DNA of 64,000 bases from Halorubrum sp. 48-1-W (GTDB lineage: Archaea > Halobacteriota > Halobacteria > Halobacteriales > Haloferacaceae). The stretch's first letter is position 1. Every line of letters begins with the position of its first letter. Positions 9,003 to 18,082 of this stretch are shown one piece after another. The translations under genes and the position numbers were made by a program. The stretch lies in assembly GCF_003287355.1 (NCBI RefSeq), contig NZ_QMIM01000015.1, positions 1-64,000 of the forward strand. Reading direction: 5' to 3'. A model generated the notes under the pieces. That model was given only the letters and a program-made list of their open reading frames with translations. It did not search any database and was not told where the DNA came from.

Positions 9003-10532
9003 ATGACTCGACTACTCTCGCTCGGACTGGACGGCGCGGCGTGGCACAAACTCGACCGGATGATGGCGGACGGGAAGCTCCCGAACCTGGAGCGGATGGT
9101 CGAGGAGGGGACGAGGGCCCCGCTCGAGACCGTCCTCCCGCCCGTGACCTGTCCGGCGTGGCGCTGTTCCACGTCCGGGAAGAACCCGGGACAGGTCGGG
9201 GTGTTCTGGTGGCTCAACCTCGATCGGGAGACCGGCAGTCTCACCTCGCCGACCGCCGACTCGTTCGACACGGCCGACGTCTGGGACTACCTCTCCGAGG
9301 AGGGAACGCGGTGTGCGGTCCTGAACGTACCGATGACGTATCCCCCGTCCGAACTCGACGGCGTCATGGTCTCCGGCTTCGGCGCGCCCTTCGAGGTCGA
9401 CCTCGGCGCCGATCCGATGACGTACCCGCCGGAACTCCACGACCGGCTCCGGCGCGAGTACGATTGGGAGGTCGGCGTCGACGACGTGAACGCGCCCGGG
9501 GGTGTCGAGGAGGCGCTCGACGTGATCCGGTCGCGGTTCGAACTCCTGCTCGAGACGCTCGAAACGGACGACTTCGCGTACGTCCACCTGACCGTCTTCT
9601 ACATAAACGTCCTCCAGCACCACTTCGGCGACGGTCCGGAGACCGAGCGTGGCTGGAAGCTCATCGACGAGTACCTGGGAGAGCTGCCGGACGACCTGAC
9701 GACGGTCGTCTACTCCGATCACGGACACTCACACATCGACCGAACGTTCGTCATCAACAAGTACCTCATCGACAACGGCCACCTCTCCATCGAGAGCAAG
9801 GCGGGCGACGGGATGACCGGCGGGGTCTACTCGCTTCTGAAGCGGGTCGGCGTCTCGCCGCGGACGGCCGGCGCGCTCGCGCGACGGGTGCTGCCCGAAC
9901 GGCTCTACGAGCGCGTCGTCGAGTCCGGGTACCCGATCCCGACGTTCGAGCTCGCGAACCGGGTGAACTGGGAGGCGTCCGACGCGGTGGCGCTGAGCCA
10001 GGGCCCGATATACGTCAACCGCGACCGCCTGGGCGACGACGCCGATCGGTTCAGGGAGGAGCTCAAGGCGGAGCTGGAGGCGATCAGCGTCGACGGCGAG
10101 TCCCCCTTCGAATCGGTGCGGTACGCCGAGGACGTGTACAGCGGCGACCACGTGGAGGAGGCCCCCGACCTGATGCTCGTCGCGGCCGACGAGTGGGAGG
10201 TGTACGGCGGCGTCACGCCCTCCGTCGTCGAGCGGCAGGTCACGTCGTGGACCTCGGGCAACCACCCGATCGGTACCCTGCTCGTCCACGGCCCCGACGT
10301 CTCCGCCGGCGAGCTCTCGACGCGGTCGATACTGGACGTCGCACCCACGGTGCTCCGGTACCTCGACGCGCCCGTCCCGACGGACATGGAGGGCGAGGCG
10401 TTCGAGGAGCCGTTCCGGGGCGGGCTCCCCGAGCGCGTGGCGCGCGAGCCCATCGTCGGCGACGGCGAACGGGACGCCACGGCCGACGAGGAGCTGGAGA
10501 AACGACTGGAGGACCTCGGGTACCTCGAATGA
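9003..10532 (+). CDS. type I phosphodiesterase / nucleotide-pyrophosphatase-like hydrolase
   Basis: A 509-residue alkaline-phosphatase-superfamily protein. The N-terminal LGLDGAAWHKLDRMM supplies the first metal Asp. PPVTCPAWRCSTSGKNPGQ around residues 40-60 carries the Thr nucleophile in the usual place (VT-x-PAW). YSDHGHSHIDR near residue 238 gives the Asp-His metal pair, and a late GNHPIGTLLVHG the last His. There is no signal peptide or membrane segment, so it acts in the cytoplasm. Homologs in glycan clusters probably cleave phosphodiester or nucleotide-sugar substrates; no substrate can be named. The C-terminus ends RLEDLGYLE, a tail shared with other proteins here. It abuts the FemAB-like gene and overlaps the toroid gene by four bases. 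Confidence 0.8.
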   Translation: MTRLLSLGLDGAAWHKLDRMMADGKLPNLERMVEEGTRAPLETVLPPVTCPAWRCSTSGKNPGQVGVFWWLNLDRETGSLTSPTADSFDTADVWDYLSEEGTRCAVLNVPMTYPPSELDGVMVSGFGAPFEVDLGADPMTYPPELHDRLRREYDWEVGVDDVNAPGGVEEALDVIRSRFELLLETLETDDFAYVHLTVFYINVLQHHFGDGPETERGWKLIDEYLGELPDDLTTVVYSDHGHSHIDRTFVINKYLIDNGHLSIESKAGDGMTGGVYSLLKRVGVSPRTAGALARRVLPERLYERVVESGYPIPTFELANRVNWEASDAVALSQGPIYVNRDRLGDDADRFREELKAELEAISVDGESPFESVRYAEDVYSGDHVEEAPDLMLVAADEWEVYGGVTPSVVERQVTSWTSGNHPIGTLLVHGPDVSAGELSTRSILDVAPTVLRYLDAPVPTDMEGEAFEEPFRGGLPERVAREPIVGDGERDATADEELEKRLEDLGYLE

Positions 10533-11737
10533 CCGACGGTACCGACGTCCCCGTCCAGGTCGTGGACGACCTCGAGCCGTCACGTGCCGACCCGTGGGCG
10601 CTCCACCACCTCGTCGGCGTGCTCGACTACGCCCGCGAACGGGACTACTGCGGCTGGGACCTCTACGACGGCGAGAGCAGTCGTCTCCTCAGATCGATAC
10701 CGGTCGACAACAAGTGGCTGAACCTCGTCTTCCAGCAGACGGTCCGCCGATCGCCGGTCAACATCCGGCCGCTCCTCGGCGTCGAACCGCGACGCAACTT
10801 CATGGGCGTCGCGCTGTTCACCCTCGCCAACCTCCGCGCGTACGAACTCACCGGCCGTGACCGGTTCCGCGAGGACGCCGGCGAGCTGGCGACGTGGCTC
10901 GTCGAGAATCGGAGCACGGGGTACAGCGGGTTCTGCGGGGGCCACAAACACCCGCTCCAGGGGCTCTCGAAGCGGACCCTCCCGAACGACCCCGGCATCG
11001 TCGGCACGACGTACGCGGTGAAGGCGCTTTTAGCCGCCGGGGAGTACCTCGACGCCTCCTACCTGGACGTCGCCGTCACCGCCGGCGACTTCGTCTTCGA
11101 CGACCTCGAGTACTCGAGTCACCCGGACGGCGCCCGGATCAAGTACAAACCGATCGACACGGGGGAACACTACACGCTGAACGCGAACGCACTCGGGGCG
11201 CGGCTCCTCACCAACCTCTACGACGTGACCGGGGAGGACCGGTTCCGGGCCGGCGCGAGGGGCATCCTCGACTACGTCGCAGCCCAACAGACGGCGGAGG
11301 GAGGGTGGATGTACCGCGACCCGCCCGACACGTCCCACCTCTCGATGGACAACTTCCACAACGGCTTCGTCGTGGAGTCGCTGCTCAGGTATCGGGAGGT
11401 CTGTGGGACGGAGCGGTACGCCGACACGCTCGCCGACGCGCTCCCGTTCTATCGGGGGTTGTTCACCGACGAGGGCGCGCCGCGGAACGACGAGGCCAAC
11501 GAGTTCCCCCGCGACGTTCACTCGTCGGCGCAGGGTGCCGTCGTGTTCTCGATGCTCGGCGAGGAGGCGTTCGCCCGCCGGATACTCGGGTGGGCCGTCG
11601 ACAACCTCTCGGACCGGAAAGGGGCGTTCTACCACGAGAAACGTCGCTTCTACACGAAACGGACCACGCTCATGCGGTGGTGTCAGGCGTGGATGGCCCA
11701 CGGGATCTCGCGGTACCTCACGCCGGCGTTGGAGTGA
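10529..11737 (+). CDS. alpha/alpha-toroid (six-hairpin glycosidase-like) protein
   Basis: A 402-residue protein beginning at the ATG that overlaps the upstream stop as ATGA (10529-10532). It is made of repeating helix pairs with recurring aromatic/Gly turns (STGYSGFCGGHKHP, GGWMYRDPPDTSHLSMDNFHNGF), the pattern of (alpha/alpha)6 toroids found in glycosidases, polysaccharide lyases and sugar epimerases. Conserved His/Asp/Trp-rich turns would line the active cleft. Related haloarchaeal proteins are sometimes labelled antibiotic ABC transporter permease, which is inconsistent with the lack of membrane segments. Translational coupling to a phosphohydrolase and a FemAB-like enzyme suggests successive steps on one glycan intermediate. 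Reaction unknown. Confidence 0.65.
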   Translation: MTDGTDVPVQVVDDLEPSRADPWALHHLVGVLDYARERDYCGWDLYDGESSRLLRSIPVDNKWLNLVFQQTVRRSPVNIRPLLGVEPRRNFMGVALFTLANLRAYELTGRDRFREDAGELATWLVENRSTGYSGFCGGHKHPLQGLSKRTLPNDPGIVGTTYAVKALLAAGEYLDASYLDVAVTAGDFVFDDLEYSSHPDGARIKYKPIDTGEHYTLNANALGARLLTNLYDVTGEDRFRAGARGILDYVAAQQTAEGGWMYRDPPDTSHLSMDNFHNGFVVESLLRYREVCGTERYADTLADALPFYRGLFTDEGAPRNDEANEFPRDVHSSAQGAVVFSMLGEEAFARRILGWAVDNLSDRKGAFYHEKRRFYTKRTTLMRWCQAWMAHGISRYLTPALE

Positions 11738-11738
11738 C

Positions 11739-12833
11739 TCAAGTTTCGGACGGTCCGGAGTCGAGGAACGCCACGACGCCGTCGACCACCCGCTCCGCCG
11801 CGTGACCGCCGCCGTACAGCGGCGGTTTCTCGGGTAACTCGTCCGTCCGTCGGAGCGCCCGGCGGATCGCCTCGGCGTCGGCCCCGACGAGTTCGTTCCA
11901 CCCGGCCTCGACCGTCTCGACCCACTCAGTCTCGTCGCGGAGGGTGACACACCGGGTGTCGAGGTAGAACGCCTCCTTTTGTACCCCGCCGGAGTCGGTC
12001 GCGACGCGCTCGGCCCCCGCCAGGAGCCCGACGAAGTCGACGTACCCGACCGGATCGGTAAGCGTCAGCGCGTCCGTCGCCCGCTCGAGGAGGCCGTGAC
12101 GCTCCAGCGCGCCCTCCGTCCGCGGATGGAGGGGGACGACGACGCGACGGGGCGACGACGCCAGCCCCTCGACGATGGCGGCCAGCCGTTCGGGGTCGTC
12201 CGTGTTGGCCTGTCGGTGGACCGTCGCGAGGACGTACTCGTCCGGGTCGACGTCGAGGTCGTCCAGGACCGTCGACTCCGCGACCGCCCGCTCGCGCACC
12301 CGCAGGATCGCGTCGTACATGACGTCGCCGGTTACGGTCACGCCGTCGGTGATCCCCTCTTCGGCCAGCGTCCCGACGGCCCGCTCGGAGGGGACGAAGA
12401 GCAGGTCCGAACAGCGGTCCGTGAGCACCCGGTTCACCTCCTCCGGCATCGACCAGTTCCCGCTCCGGAGCCCCGCCTCGACGTGGCCGATCGGGATCCC
12501 CCGTTTGGCTGCGACGAGGGCGCCGGCGAGCGTCGAGTTGGTGTCGCCGTACACCAAGACCAGGTCCGGCTCCTCCGACTCGACGACGGCGTCGAGCTCC
12601 CGGAGCATCACAGCGGTCTGGACCGCGTGGTTCGCCGACCCCACCCCGAGGTTGTACTCCGGTTCGGGGATGTCGAGCTCCTCGAAGAACACGTCCGACA
12701 TCCCGAAGTCGTAGTGTTGCCCGGTGTGGACGAGCACCTCCCGGACCCGCTCGCGAAGCAGCCCCGACACCGGGAACGCCTTGACGAACTGCGGGCGCGC
12801 GCCGACGACCGACAGCACCGTCGGGTCGTTCAT
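11739..12833 (-). CDS. wecB: UDP-N-acetylglucosamine 2-epimerase (non-hydrolysing)
   Basis: A 364-residue protein that interconverts UDP-GlcNAc-type and UDP-ManNAc-type sugars by anti-elimination and re-addition of UDP at C2. All family hallmarks are present: GARPQ near residue 11, YGDTNS with Asp97, HVEAGLRS with Glu119, MPEEVNR with Glu131/132, TVHRQAN with His206, and the UDP-binding DSGGVQKEA. With the five-gene operon at 18083-23471 it can fill the WbpI step that makes the diacetamido-mannuronic acid donor; ordinary UDP-ManNAc synthesis is also possible. It is convergent with the toroid gene, one base beyond that gene's stop. The second paralog at 43995 lacks these catalytic residues. 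Confidence 0.92.
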   Translation of the reverse strand: MNDPTVLSVVGARPQFVKAFPVSGLLRERVREVLVHTGQHYDFGMSDVFFEELDIPEPEYNLGVGSANHAVQTAVMLRELDAVVESEEPDLVLVYGDTNSTLAGALVAAKRGIPIGHVEAGLRSGNWSMPEEVNRVLTDRCSDLLFVPSERAVGTLAEEGITDGVTVTGDVMYDAILRVRERAVAESTVLDDLDVDPDEYVLATVHRQANTDDPERLAAIVEGLASSPRRVVVPLHPRTEGALERHGLLERATDALTLTDPVGYVDFVGLLAGAERVATDSGGVQKEAFYLDTRCVTLRDETEWVETVEAGWNELVGADAEAIRRALRRTDELPEKPPLYGGGHAAERVVDGVVAFLDSGPSET

Positions 12834-13252
12834 CGGATCCCCCGGCCGTCGTACAGCCGACGTGGTTCGGTGGCTCCCGAAGCGCTATCGAGGCCGTTCG
12901 GCGACCGGCGATGCCGTCCGTGGCGCGACGTGTGGCGGGTTCCGTCTCGCATCGATCGCGAGTTCGATCGCTCCCGGCGTAGTTCATCGGCGGTTAACCG
13001 CCGCGTCGTCGTGGTTGCCTCGTGGACGCGAGACGACGGGCGCGGGCGGTCGACGCGGACCCGCTTCAGGATACGGTGGGTCGATCTCCGGAAACGACGG
13101 CTCGGGTTTCCCTCGACGTACCGGGCTCGCTCGCATTAGGAGTGACATTACATTGTGCCGATCCGCGGTCACAACGAGGTAATGGAACGAACGACGCCGT
13201 CGTGTGCCTCACTAGCGAGCTTCCGAGCTGCGCCCCACCGTCACGTCGTTCG
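12834..13252. promoter_or_regulatory. 419-base divergent intergenic region with a 14-bp palindrome
   Basis: The gap separates the minus-strand 2-epimerase from the plus-strand flippase and must hold both promoters. It contains one perfect palindrome, ggcggttaaccgcc, at 12989-13002. An A/T-richer block at 13138-13156 (attaggagtgacattacat) lies about 100 bases before the flippase ATG and may carry its promoter. Open frames across the gap are Arg-rich and show no haloarchaeal protein character. I see no other gene here. Confidence 0.5.
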
Positions 13253-14764
13253 ATGAGTCCGCTGGATAAGCTGCGGGCGCTGATCCAACGGCTGACGCCC
13301 GGGGGGGGCATGGCGGAACGCACGGTCAAGAGCGGGGCCTGGCTGGCGGGCCAGAACGTGGTGGGGCGGGCGCTCCAACTCGGGTTCCTCGCCGTACTCG
13401 CCAGGGTCATCGGTCCCGGCGAGCTCGGTCTCGTCGGCATCGGCCTGCTGACCCTGAGCGCGACGAAGCGGTTCACGAAGATCGGCCTCAACCACGCGCT
13501 CATTCAGAAGGTGGAAGACGACGTCGACAGCCACCTCAACACGACGTGGATGCTGGAGATCGGACGGGGGGTGCTGATATCGGGCGTCCTCCTCCTCGCC
13601 GCGCCGTTCGTCGCCGGGTCGTTCTTCGGCGAACCACGGGCCGTCCGATTGATACAGGTCCTCGGGCTCTCGCCGCTCCTCCTCGGCTTCCGGAACCCCG
13701 GGATCGTGTACTTCCGGAAGGACCTCGAGTTCCACAAGGAGTTCGTGTACAAGATCGGCGGGGACATCGCCCAGTTCGTCGTGGGGGTGGGGTACGCGAT
13801 GGTCCACCCGACGGCGTGGGCGTTCGTTTTCGGGTTCGTCGCCGCCGACGTCACGAAGTTCTTCATCTCGTACGCCATCCACGGCTACCGGCCGTATCCC
13901 TCGTTCGACGTCGACGTCGCCAAGGAGCTCATCGACTACGGGAAGTGGCTCACCGGCTCGTCGATACTGTACTTCCTCTACAGCGAGGGCGACGACGCCT
14001 TCGTCGGGTGGTTCCTCACGCCGACGGCGCTCGCGTACTACCAGTACACCTACCGCTTCTCCAACGCTCCGGCGACGGAACTGTCGCAGGTGGTAACCAG
14101 CGTGATGTTCCCCGCGTTCTCGAAGCTCCAGACGGACCCGGAACAGCTGCGTAACGCCTTCGGAAAGACGATCCGGATGTCCTCTTTCGTCGCCTTCCCG
14201 TCGGCGATCGGGATCGCCGCCGTCGCCCCCGAGTTCATACTCACCGTCTTCGGCGAGGAGTGGACGCCGGCCATCCCCGCCATGCAGGTCCTCGCGTTCT
14301 ACGGACTGATGCGCGCGATCGGGAAGACGTTCGGTCCCGTCTGGGAGGCGATCGGCCGCCCGGACTACGTCACCAAGATGTCCGCGATACGAGTCGTCCT
14401 CATCGCCATCTTCATCTATCCGATGACCGACGCGTTCGGCATCGTCGGGACCGCACTCACCGTCACGGGGATCTTCGTGTTCCCGATGCTCCCGCTCGAC
14501 ATCTACATCACGTCGCGCGCCATCGACATCCCCGTCCGCTCTATCGTCTACGAGTTCGTCTATCCCTTCCTCGCGAGCGTGCCCATGGGGCTCGTCGTCT
14601 GGTCTCTCGGACGTATCTCGCCGTTCGGGGCGCCGGTGACGTTGGTTCTCCTCATCGCAGTCGGTGCCGTCGTCTTCAGTGTCAACGTCCTGGCCCTCCA
14701 GTGGGTGAGCAACTGGAACGTGACGAACGACTTCCAACGCATCTACCGGAACCTCGCCGCGTGA
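13253..14764 (+). CDS. Wzx-type polysaccharide/lipid-linked oligosaccharide flippase
   Basis: A 503-residue polytopic membrane protein of the MOP exporter superfamily. The ATG at 13253 is chosen because MSPLDKLRALIQRL leads into the conserved first helix, whereas the frame upstream is Arg-rich and not conserved in type. Features are GAWLAGQNVVGRALQLGFLAVLARVIGPGELGLVGIG-like first helices (the family's double-Gly turn), about 12-14 predicted membrane segments, and a short C-terminal tail. It would flip a lipid-linked glycan to the outer face for polymerisation or N-glycosylation. Its central place between precursor-sugar genes and glycosyltransferases supports this. Confidence 0.85.
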   Translation: MSPLDKLRALIQRLTPGGGMAERTVKSGAWLAGQNVVGRALQLGFLAVLARVIGPGELGLVGIGLLTLSATKRFTKIGLNHALIQKVEDDVDSHLNTTWMLEIGRGVLISGVLLLAAPFVAGSFFGEPRAVRLIQVLGLSPLLLGFRNPGIVYFRKDLEFHKEFVYKIGGDIAQFVVGVGYAMVHPTAWAFVFGFVAADVTKFFISYAIHGYRPYPSFDVDVAKELIDYGKWLTGSSILYFLYSEGDDAFVGWFLTPTALAYYQYTYRFSNAPATELSQVVTSVMFPAFSKLQTDPEQLRNAFGKTIRMSSFVAFPSAIGIAAVAPEFILTVFGEEWTPAIPAMQVLAFYGLMRAIGKTFGPVWEAIGRPDYVTKMSAIRVVLIAIFIYPMTDAFGIVGTALTVTGIFVFPMLPLDIYITSRAIDIPVRSIVYEFVYPFLASVPMGLVVWSLGRISPFGAPVTLVLLIAVGAVVFSVNVLALQWVSNWNVTNDFQRIYRNLAA

Positions 14765-14880
14765 CGGTCCGCCCCCGCCGGTGGTCACTCGTCTCGCGTC
14801 GACGTCCCTCGTCTCTCGCCAGGGGTCTATCGACGGATTAACAGCACCGTTACAATGTCACCTCCGGAGCACCAGTCGCC

Positions 14881-16041
14881 ATGTCGAGTCAAGTCGGCAA
14901 GCGGCTCAAACTCCGCCACGAGTGTATCGACGACGACCCGCCGGCCGCCCGCATGGGGTTCTGTCTCACCACGGACCTCACGGGGAACGGCCGTCCCGAC
15001 GTCGTCGTCGGCGCCGTGGGCCGGAAGCTCCCCGTTACCCTCCCCGTTTTGAACAAACGGATCAGCCTCGGGAAGCTCCCCGGCACCCGCGAACTCATCG
15101 ACCGGCTCGAGTACAACGTCTTCTGGTACGAGAACCCCGGTTGGGAGCGTCATGACGTCGCGCGGGCCCCGGAACTGTCGATCGGCGCCGCGTTCGGCGA
15201 CATCGACGGCGACGGCCGGCTCGAACTCGTGACCGGACAGAACGTCAACCGGCACGAGCTCTACTGGTTCGAGCAGCCGGCCGACCCGCGGGACCGCTGG
15301 ACGCGCCGGCTTATCACCGACGACTTCGAGAAGTACCACGACGTGGCGGTGGCCGACGTGGACGACGACGGCGACCTCGAGGTGCTCGCGCTCTCACAGG
15401 AGAGCGAGGTCGTCTTCTACTACGACGTTCCGGCGGACCCGCGGCTGGAGCCGTGGCCGGCCTCGAACCGGCACGTCGTCGCCGAGGACCTGAACGTCGA
15501 GGGCGTCCAGGTCCTCGACGTCGACGGCGACGGCCGGACCGAGATCGTCGCCGGGACGAACGTGTTCCACCGGAACGACGACGGGTCCTGGGACCGCGAG
15601 GTCGTCGCGGAGGGGTGGGAGTGGACGCGGGTCGTCGCTACCGACGTCGACGGCGACGGCGACCCGGAACTCGTCGTCACCGAGGGCGACCTCCCGTACC
15701 AGGGCGACCGGCGGGGGCGGCTCGGCGTCTTCGACCCGCCGGAGTGGGACCTGACGGTCCTCCACGAGGACCTCTCGAACCCGCACACACTCCAGGTGGC
15801 CGACCTGGACGGCGACGGCCACTTGGACATCTTCGTCGCGGAGATGGGACTCGAGCCGAGTCACGACCCGCGGCAGTTCGTGTTCCGGAACCGCGGCGAC
15901 GGGACGTTCGGATCGGAGTTGATCGACAGCGGCGTCCCGACACACGAGGCCAAACTGGTCGACCTCGACGGCGACGGGCAACTCGACGTCGTGGGGAAGG
16001 GGTACGCCCACCGCACCGTCGACGTCTGGTACCAGGAGTGA
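14881..16041 (+). CDS. FG-GAP/VCBS-repeat beta-propeller protein
   Basis: A 386-residue protein with at least six FG-GAP-like blades, each carrying a calcium-loop motif such as DIDGDGRLELVTG, DVDDDGDLEVLA, DVDGDGRTEIVAG, DVDGDGDPELVV, DLDGDGHLDIFVAE and DLDGDGQLDVVG. These fold as a seven-bladed propeller with Ca2+ bound between strands. No signal peptide or anchor is visible at the ATG, which is unusual because most such propellers are extracellular; either a non-classical route or a cytoplasmic role must be assumed. Similar proteins in polysaccharide loci have no assigned activity. It stands alone between the flippase and a small minus-strand gene. Confidence 0.75.
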   Translation: MSSQVGKRLKLRHECIDDDPPAARMGFCLTTDLTGNGRPDVVVGAVGRKLPVTLPVLNKRISLGKLPGTRELIDRLEYNVFWYENPGWERHDVARAPELSIGAAFGDIDGDGRLELVTGQNVNRHELYWFEQPADPRDRWTRRLITDDFEKYHDVAVADVDDDGDLEVLALSQESEVVFYYDVPADPRLEPWPASNRHVVAEDLNVEGVQVLDVDGDGRTEIVAGTNVFHRNDDGSWDREVVAEGWEWTRVVATDVDGDGDPELVVTEGDLPYQGDRRGRLGVFDPPEWDLTVLHEDLSNPHTLQVADLDGDGHLDIFVAEMGLEPSHDPRQFVFRNRGDGTFGSELIDSGVPTHEAKLVDLDGDGQLDVVGKGYAHRTVDVWYQE

Positions 16042-16046
16042 CCGAC

Positions 16047-16102
16047 GCTTCCCGGGGTGGCTTCGGGGCTTCCCGGGGTGGCTTCGGGGCTTCCCGGGGT
16101 GG
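16047..16102 (+). repeat. 21-bp tandem repeat (2.7 copies) after the propeller gene
   Basis: The unit gcttcccggggtggcttcggg starts at 16047 and 16068, with a partial third copy at 16089-16102. It begins six bases past the TGA of the FG-GAP gene and lies wholly outside recognisable coding sequence. Confidence 0.9.
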
Positions 16103-16146
16103 ACCCCGAGGTCGACCGAGGTCCCTCGGCCCCGACGGTCCCCCCC

Positions 16147-16398
16147 TCAGTCCTCGGGGTCGTCGGTCGCGGGGTCGGGCCCGTCGAACGCCTCGACGCC
16201 GGGCATCGTCGCCACCTCCTCCCTGGTCCCGACGTATCGGCCGGTCGAGACGGCCTCCTCGAACGCGTCGATGCTCTCGTACTCGCTGACAGTCAGGACG
16301 CGCCCGCCCTCGACGAGAAAGACGATCTCGGTGGACCCGTCCGGAAGCACGTACTCGTCGCCCTTCGCCGGGTCCTCTCGGCTCGGCTCTCGATCCAT
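16147..16398 (-). CDS. small acidic haloarchaeal protein of unknown function
   Basis: An 83-residue protein starting MDREPSREDPAKGDEYV; the ATG at 16396-16398 is preferred because the extra 33 residues of the longer frame are basic and non-halophilic. The core contains GSTEIVFLVEGGRVLTVSEY, suggesting a small beta-hairpin, then a helical YESIDAFEEAVSTGRY. I do not assign a family. The acidic composition supports a real gene. It is divergent from the sulfatase-fold gene at 16609 across a 210-base gap. Confidence 0.6.
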   Translation of the reverse strand: MDREPSREDPAKGDEYVLPDGSTEIVFLVEGGRVLTVSEYESIDAFEEAVSTGRYVGTREEVATMPGVEAFDGPDPATDDPED

Positions 16399-16608
16399 GT
16401 CGCCCCTTCGAGCGGGGACCATTTCAATAGTCGCGCCGGAACGCCGAGCGATCGACCGGACGGGTCGACCGTCGAGCGGGGGTCGTCGACCGACCATGTG
16501 GTCGTGGGGGCACCTCGCGTTCGCCTACCTGCGCTACTCGCCCTTGTATCGCCTCCGGTCTCCGGTTAGACGGTGTATACTCATGGGGTAGCTTATCGGA
16601 CACGCTCC

Positions 16609-18045
16609 ATGAGCCAGGAGCGTGACGAGGCCCGTCCCAACGTCGTCTGGATAACGCTCGAGAGCGTGCGAGCTGCGAACGCGTCCGTGTGCGGATACGA
16701 ACGGGAGACGACACCGAACCTGCGCCGGATCGCGGAGCAGTCGGACGGGGTCTCGTTTCCGCACTGTTTCTCCCAGTCGATGTGGACGCCGGCGTCGAGC
16801 GCCTCGATCCTCACGGGAACGTACCTGTCCGAACACCGCGTCGGATACGACGGGAAGGCCGAGGAGCCGCTCCCCGACGACGTCGCCACGCTTCCGGGAC
16901 TCCTCCGCGACCGGGGATACCGGACGGCGTGTCTCACGCCGAGTTCGTACCTCAGCGAGGCCACGGGGCTCGACAAGGGCTTCGAGAAACACCACCTCTT
17001 CTTGCTCCGCAAGGCGTTCAACGACGCCGAGACCCGGCGCGAGGCACTCCGATACCTCCTTCGCTCCCGACGCTACGGTCCGGGGTTCTCCCTCAACGTG
17101 CGGGAACACAACCAGACGTACGTCATGCAGGAGACCCTGAAACGGTGGCTGGATACGCTTTCGGCGGACGCTTCTCCCTTTTTCCTCTACACGCACTGTC
17201 CGAACCCGCACTTGCCGTACACGCCCCCACGGAAGTGGATCGACCGCTTCACCGACGACATCGCGTACTCGGCGAGCGAGGCGCTGGAGCTGTCGTTGGA
17301 GACGTACGACAGCCGGGACCGGATGATCCAACGGATCGCCGACGGCTGTCCGTTCACGCCGGACGAGTGGGACGCGCTCCGGGCGATGTACGACGCGGAG
17401 ATCGCGTACGCGGACGAGTTCGTCGGCACGCTCTTCGATCACGTCCGGGAGCTCGATGCGGGCAAGACCGTGTTCGTCGTCACCGCCGACCACGGGGACC
17501 TGTTCGGCGAACAGGGGATCCTCGGTCACAACCTGGTCCTCCACGACCACCTGACGAACGTTCCCATGGTTGTCTCGGGGCTCGACGGGATCGCCGGCAC
17601 GCGCGACTCGGTGATCCAGCACGTCGACGTGACCCGAACCGTCGCGGAACGGCTCGGGGTGAGCCACGACCAGTTCAGCGGCGTCGACCTCCGCGAGACC
17701 GCGCCCGACTACGCCATCAGCCAGCGGGGCGTCCCCGACTTCGACGAGTACCTGGAGGCGGACTCCGAGTTCGACGTCTCCCGGTACCACGGGACCCCGG
17801 TGACGGCGCTCCGAACGGACGAGTTCAAGTACCTGAAGAGCTCGGACCGAGCGGAGCTGTTCGCGCTCCCGGACGAGGAGACGGACGTCGGCGAGGAACG
17901 ACCGGCGGTCCGCGACCGGCTCGACGGGCAGCTGGAGGACGCGTTCCGCCGGATGACCGTCCGTGACGGGAGCCACGGGAGTAACGGGACGGCGGAGTAC
18001 TCGGCGGCCATGGAACAGCAGCTCGCCGATCTGGGCTACCTGTGA
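16609..18045 (+). CDS. sulfatase-fold (alkaline phosphatase superfamily) enzyme
   Basis: A 478-residue protein; the start at 16609 gives MSQERDEARPNVVWITLES, where NVVWITLES is the canonical first strand with the metal-binding acidic position. SMWTPASSASILTGTYLSEH around residues 52-72 is the nucleophile region, but it lacks the Cys/Ser-x-Pro-x-Arg formylglycine signature, so a Thr or Ser nucleophile and phosphotransfer or phosphohydrolysis are as likely as sulfate cleavage. VVTADHGDLFGEQGILGHN near residue 290 supplies the Asp-His metal pair and matches the family strongly. No signal peptide. It ends QLADLGYL. Its context suggests modification of surface glycan intermediates. Confidence 0.8.
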   Translation: MSQERDEARPNVVWITLESVRAANASVCGYERETTPNLRRIAEQSDGVSFPHCFSQSMWTPASSASILTGTYLSEHRVGYDGKAEEPLPDDVATLPGLLRDRGYRTACLTPSSYLSEATGLDKGFEKHHLFLLRKAFNDAETRREALRYLLRSRRYGPGFSLNVREHNQTYVMQETLKRWLDTLSADASPFFLYTHCPNPHLPYTPPRKWIDRFTDDIAYSASEALELSLETYDSRDRMIQRIADGCPFTPDEWDALRAMYDAEIAYADEFVGTLFDHVRELDAGKTVFVVTADHGDLFGEQGILGHNLVLHDHLTNVPMVVSGLDGIAGTRDSVIQHVDVTRTVAERLGVSHDQFSGVDLRETAPDYAISQRGVPDFDEYLEADSEFDVSRYHGTPVTALRTDEFKYLKSSDRAELFALPDEETDVGEERPAVRDRLDGQLEDAFRRMTVRDGSHGSNGTAEYSAAMEQQLADLGYL

Positions 18046-18082
18046 CGGCGATCGGAGGGGATCGGACCCCGGTACGGCCCCG

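Noticed and set aside
13022-13252. Extended N-terminus of the flippase
   Set aside because: The 77 extra residues are Arg/Pro-rich without membrane or signal features, and the conserved family start follows the ATG at 13253.
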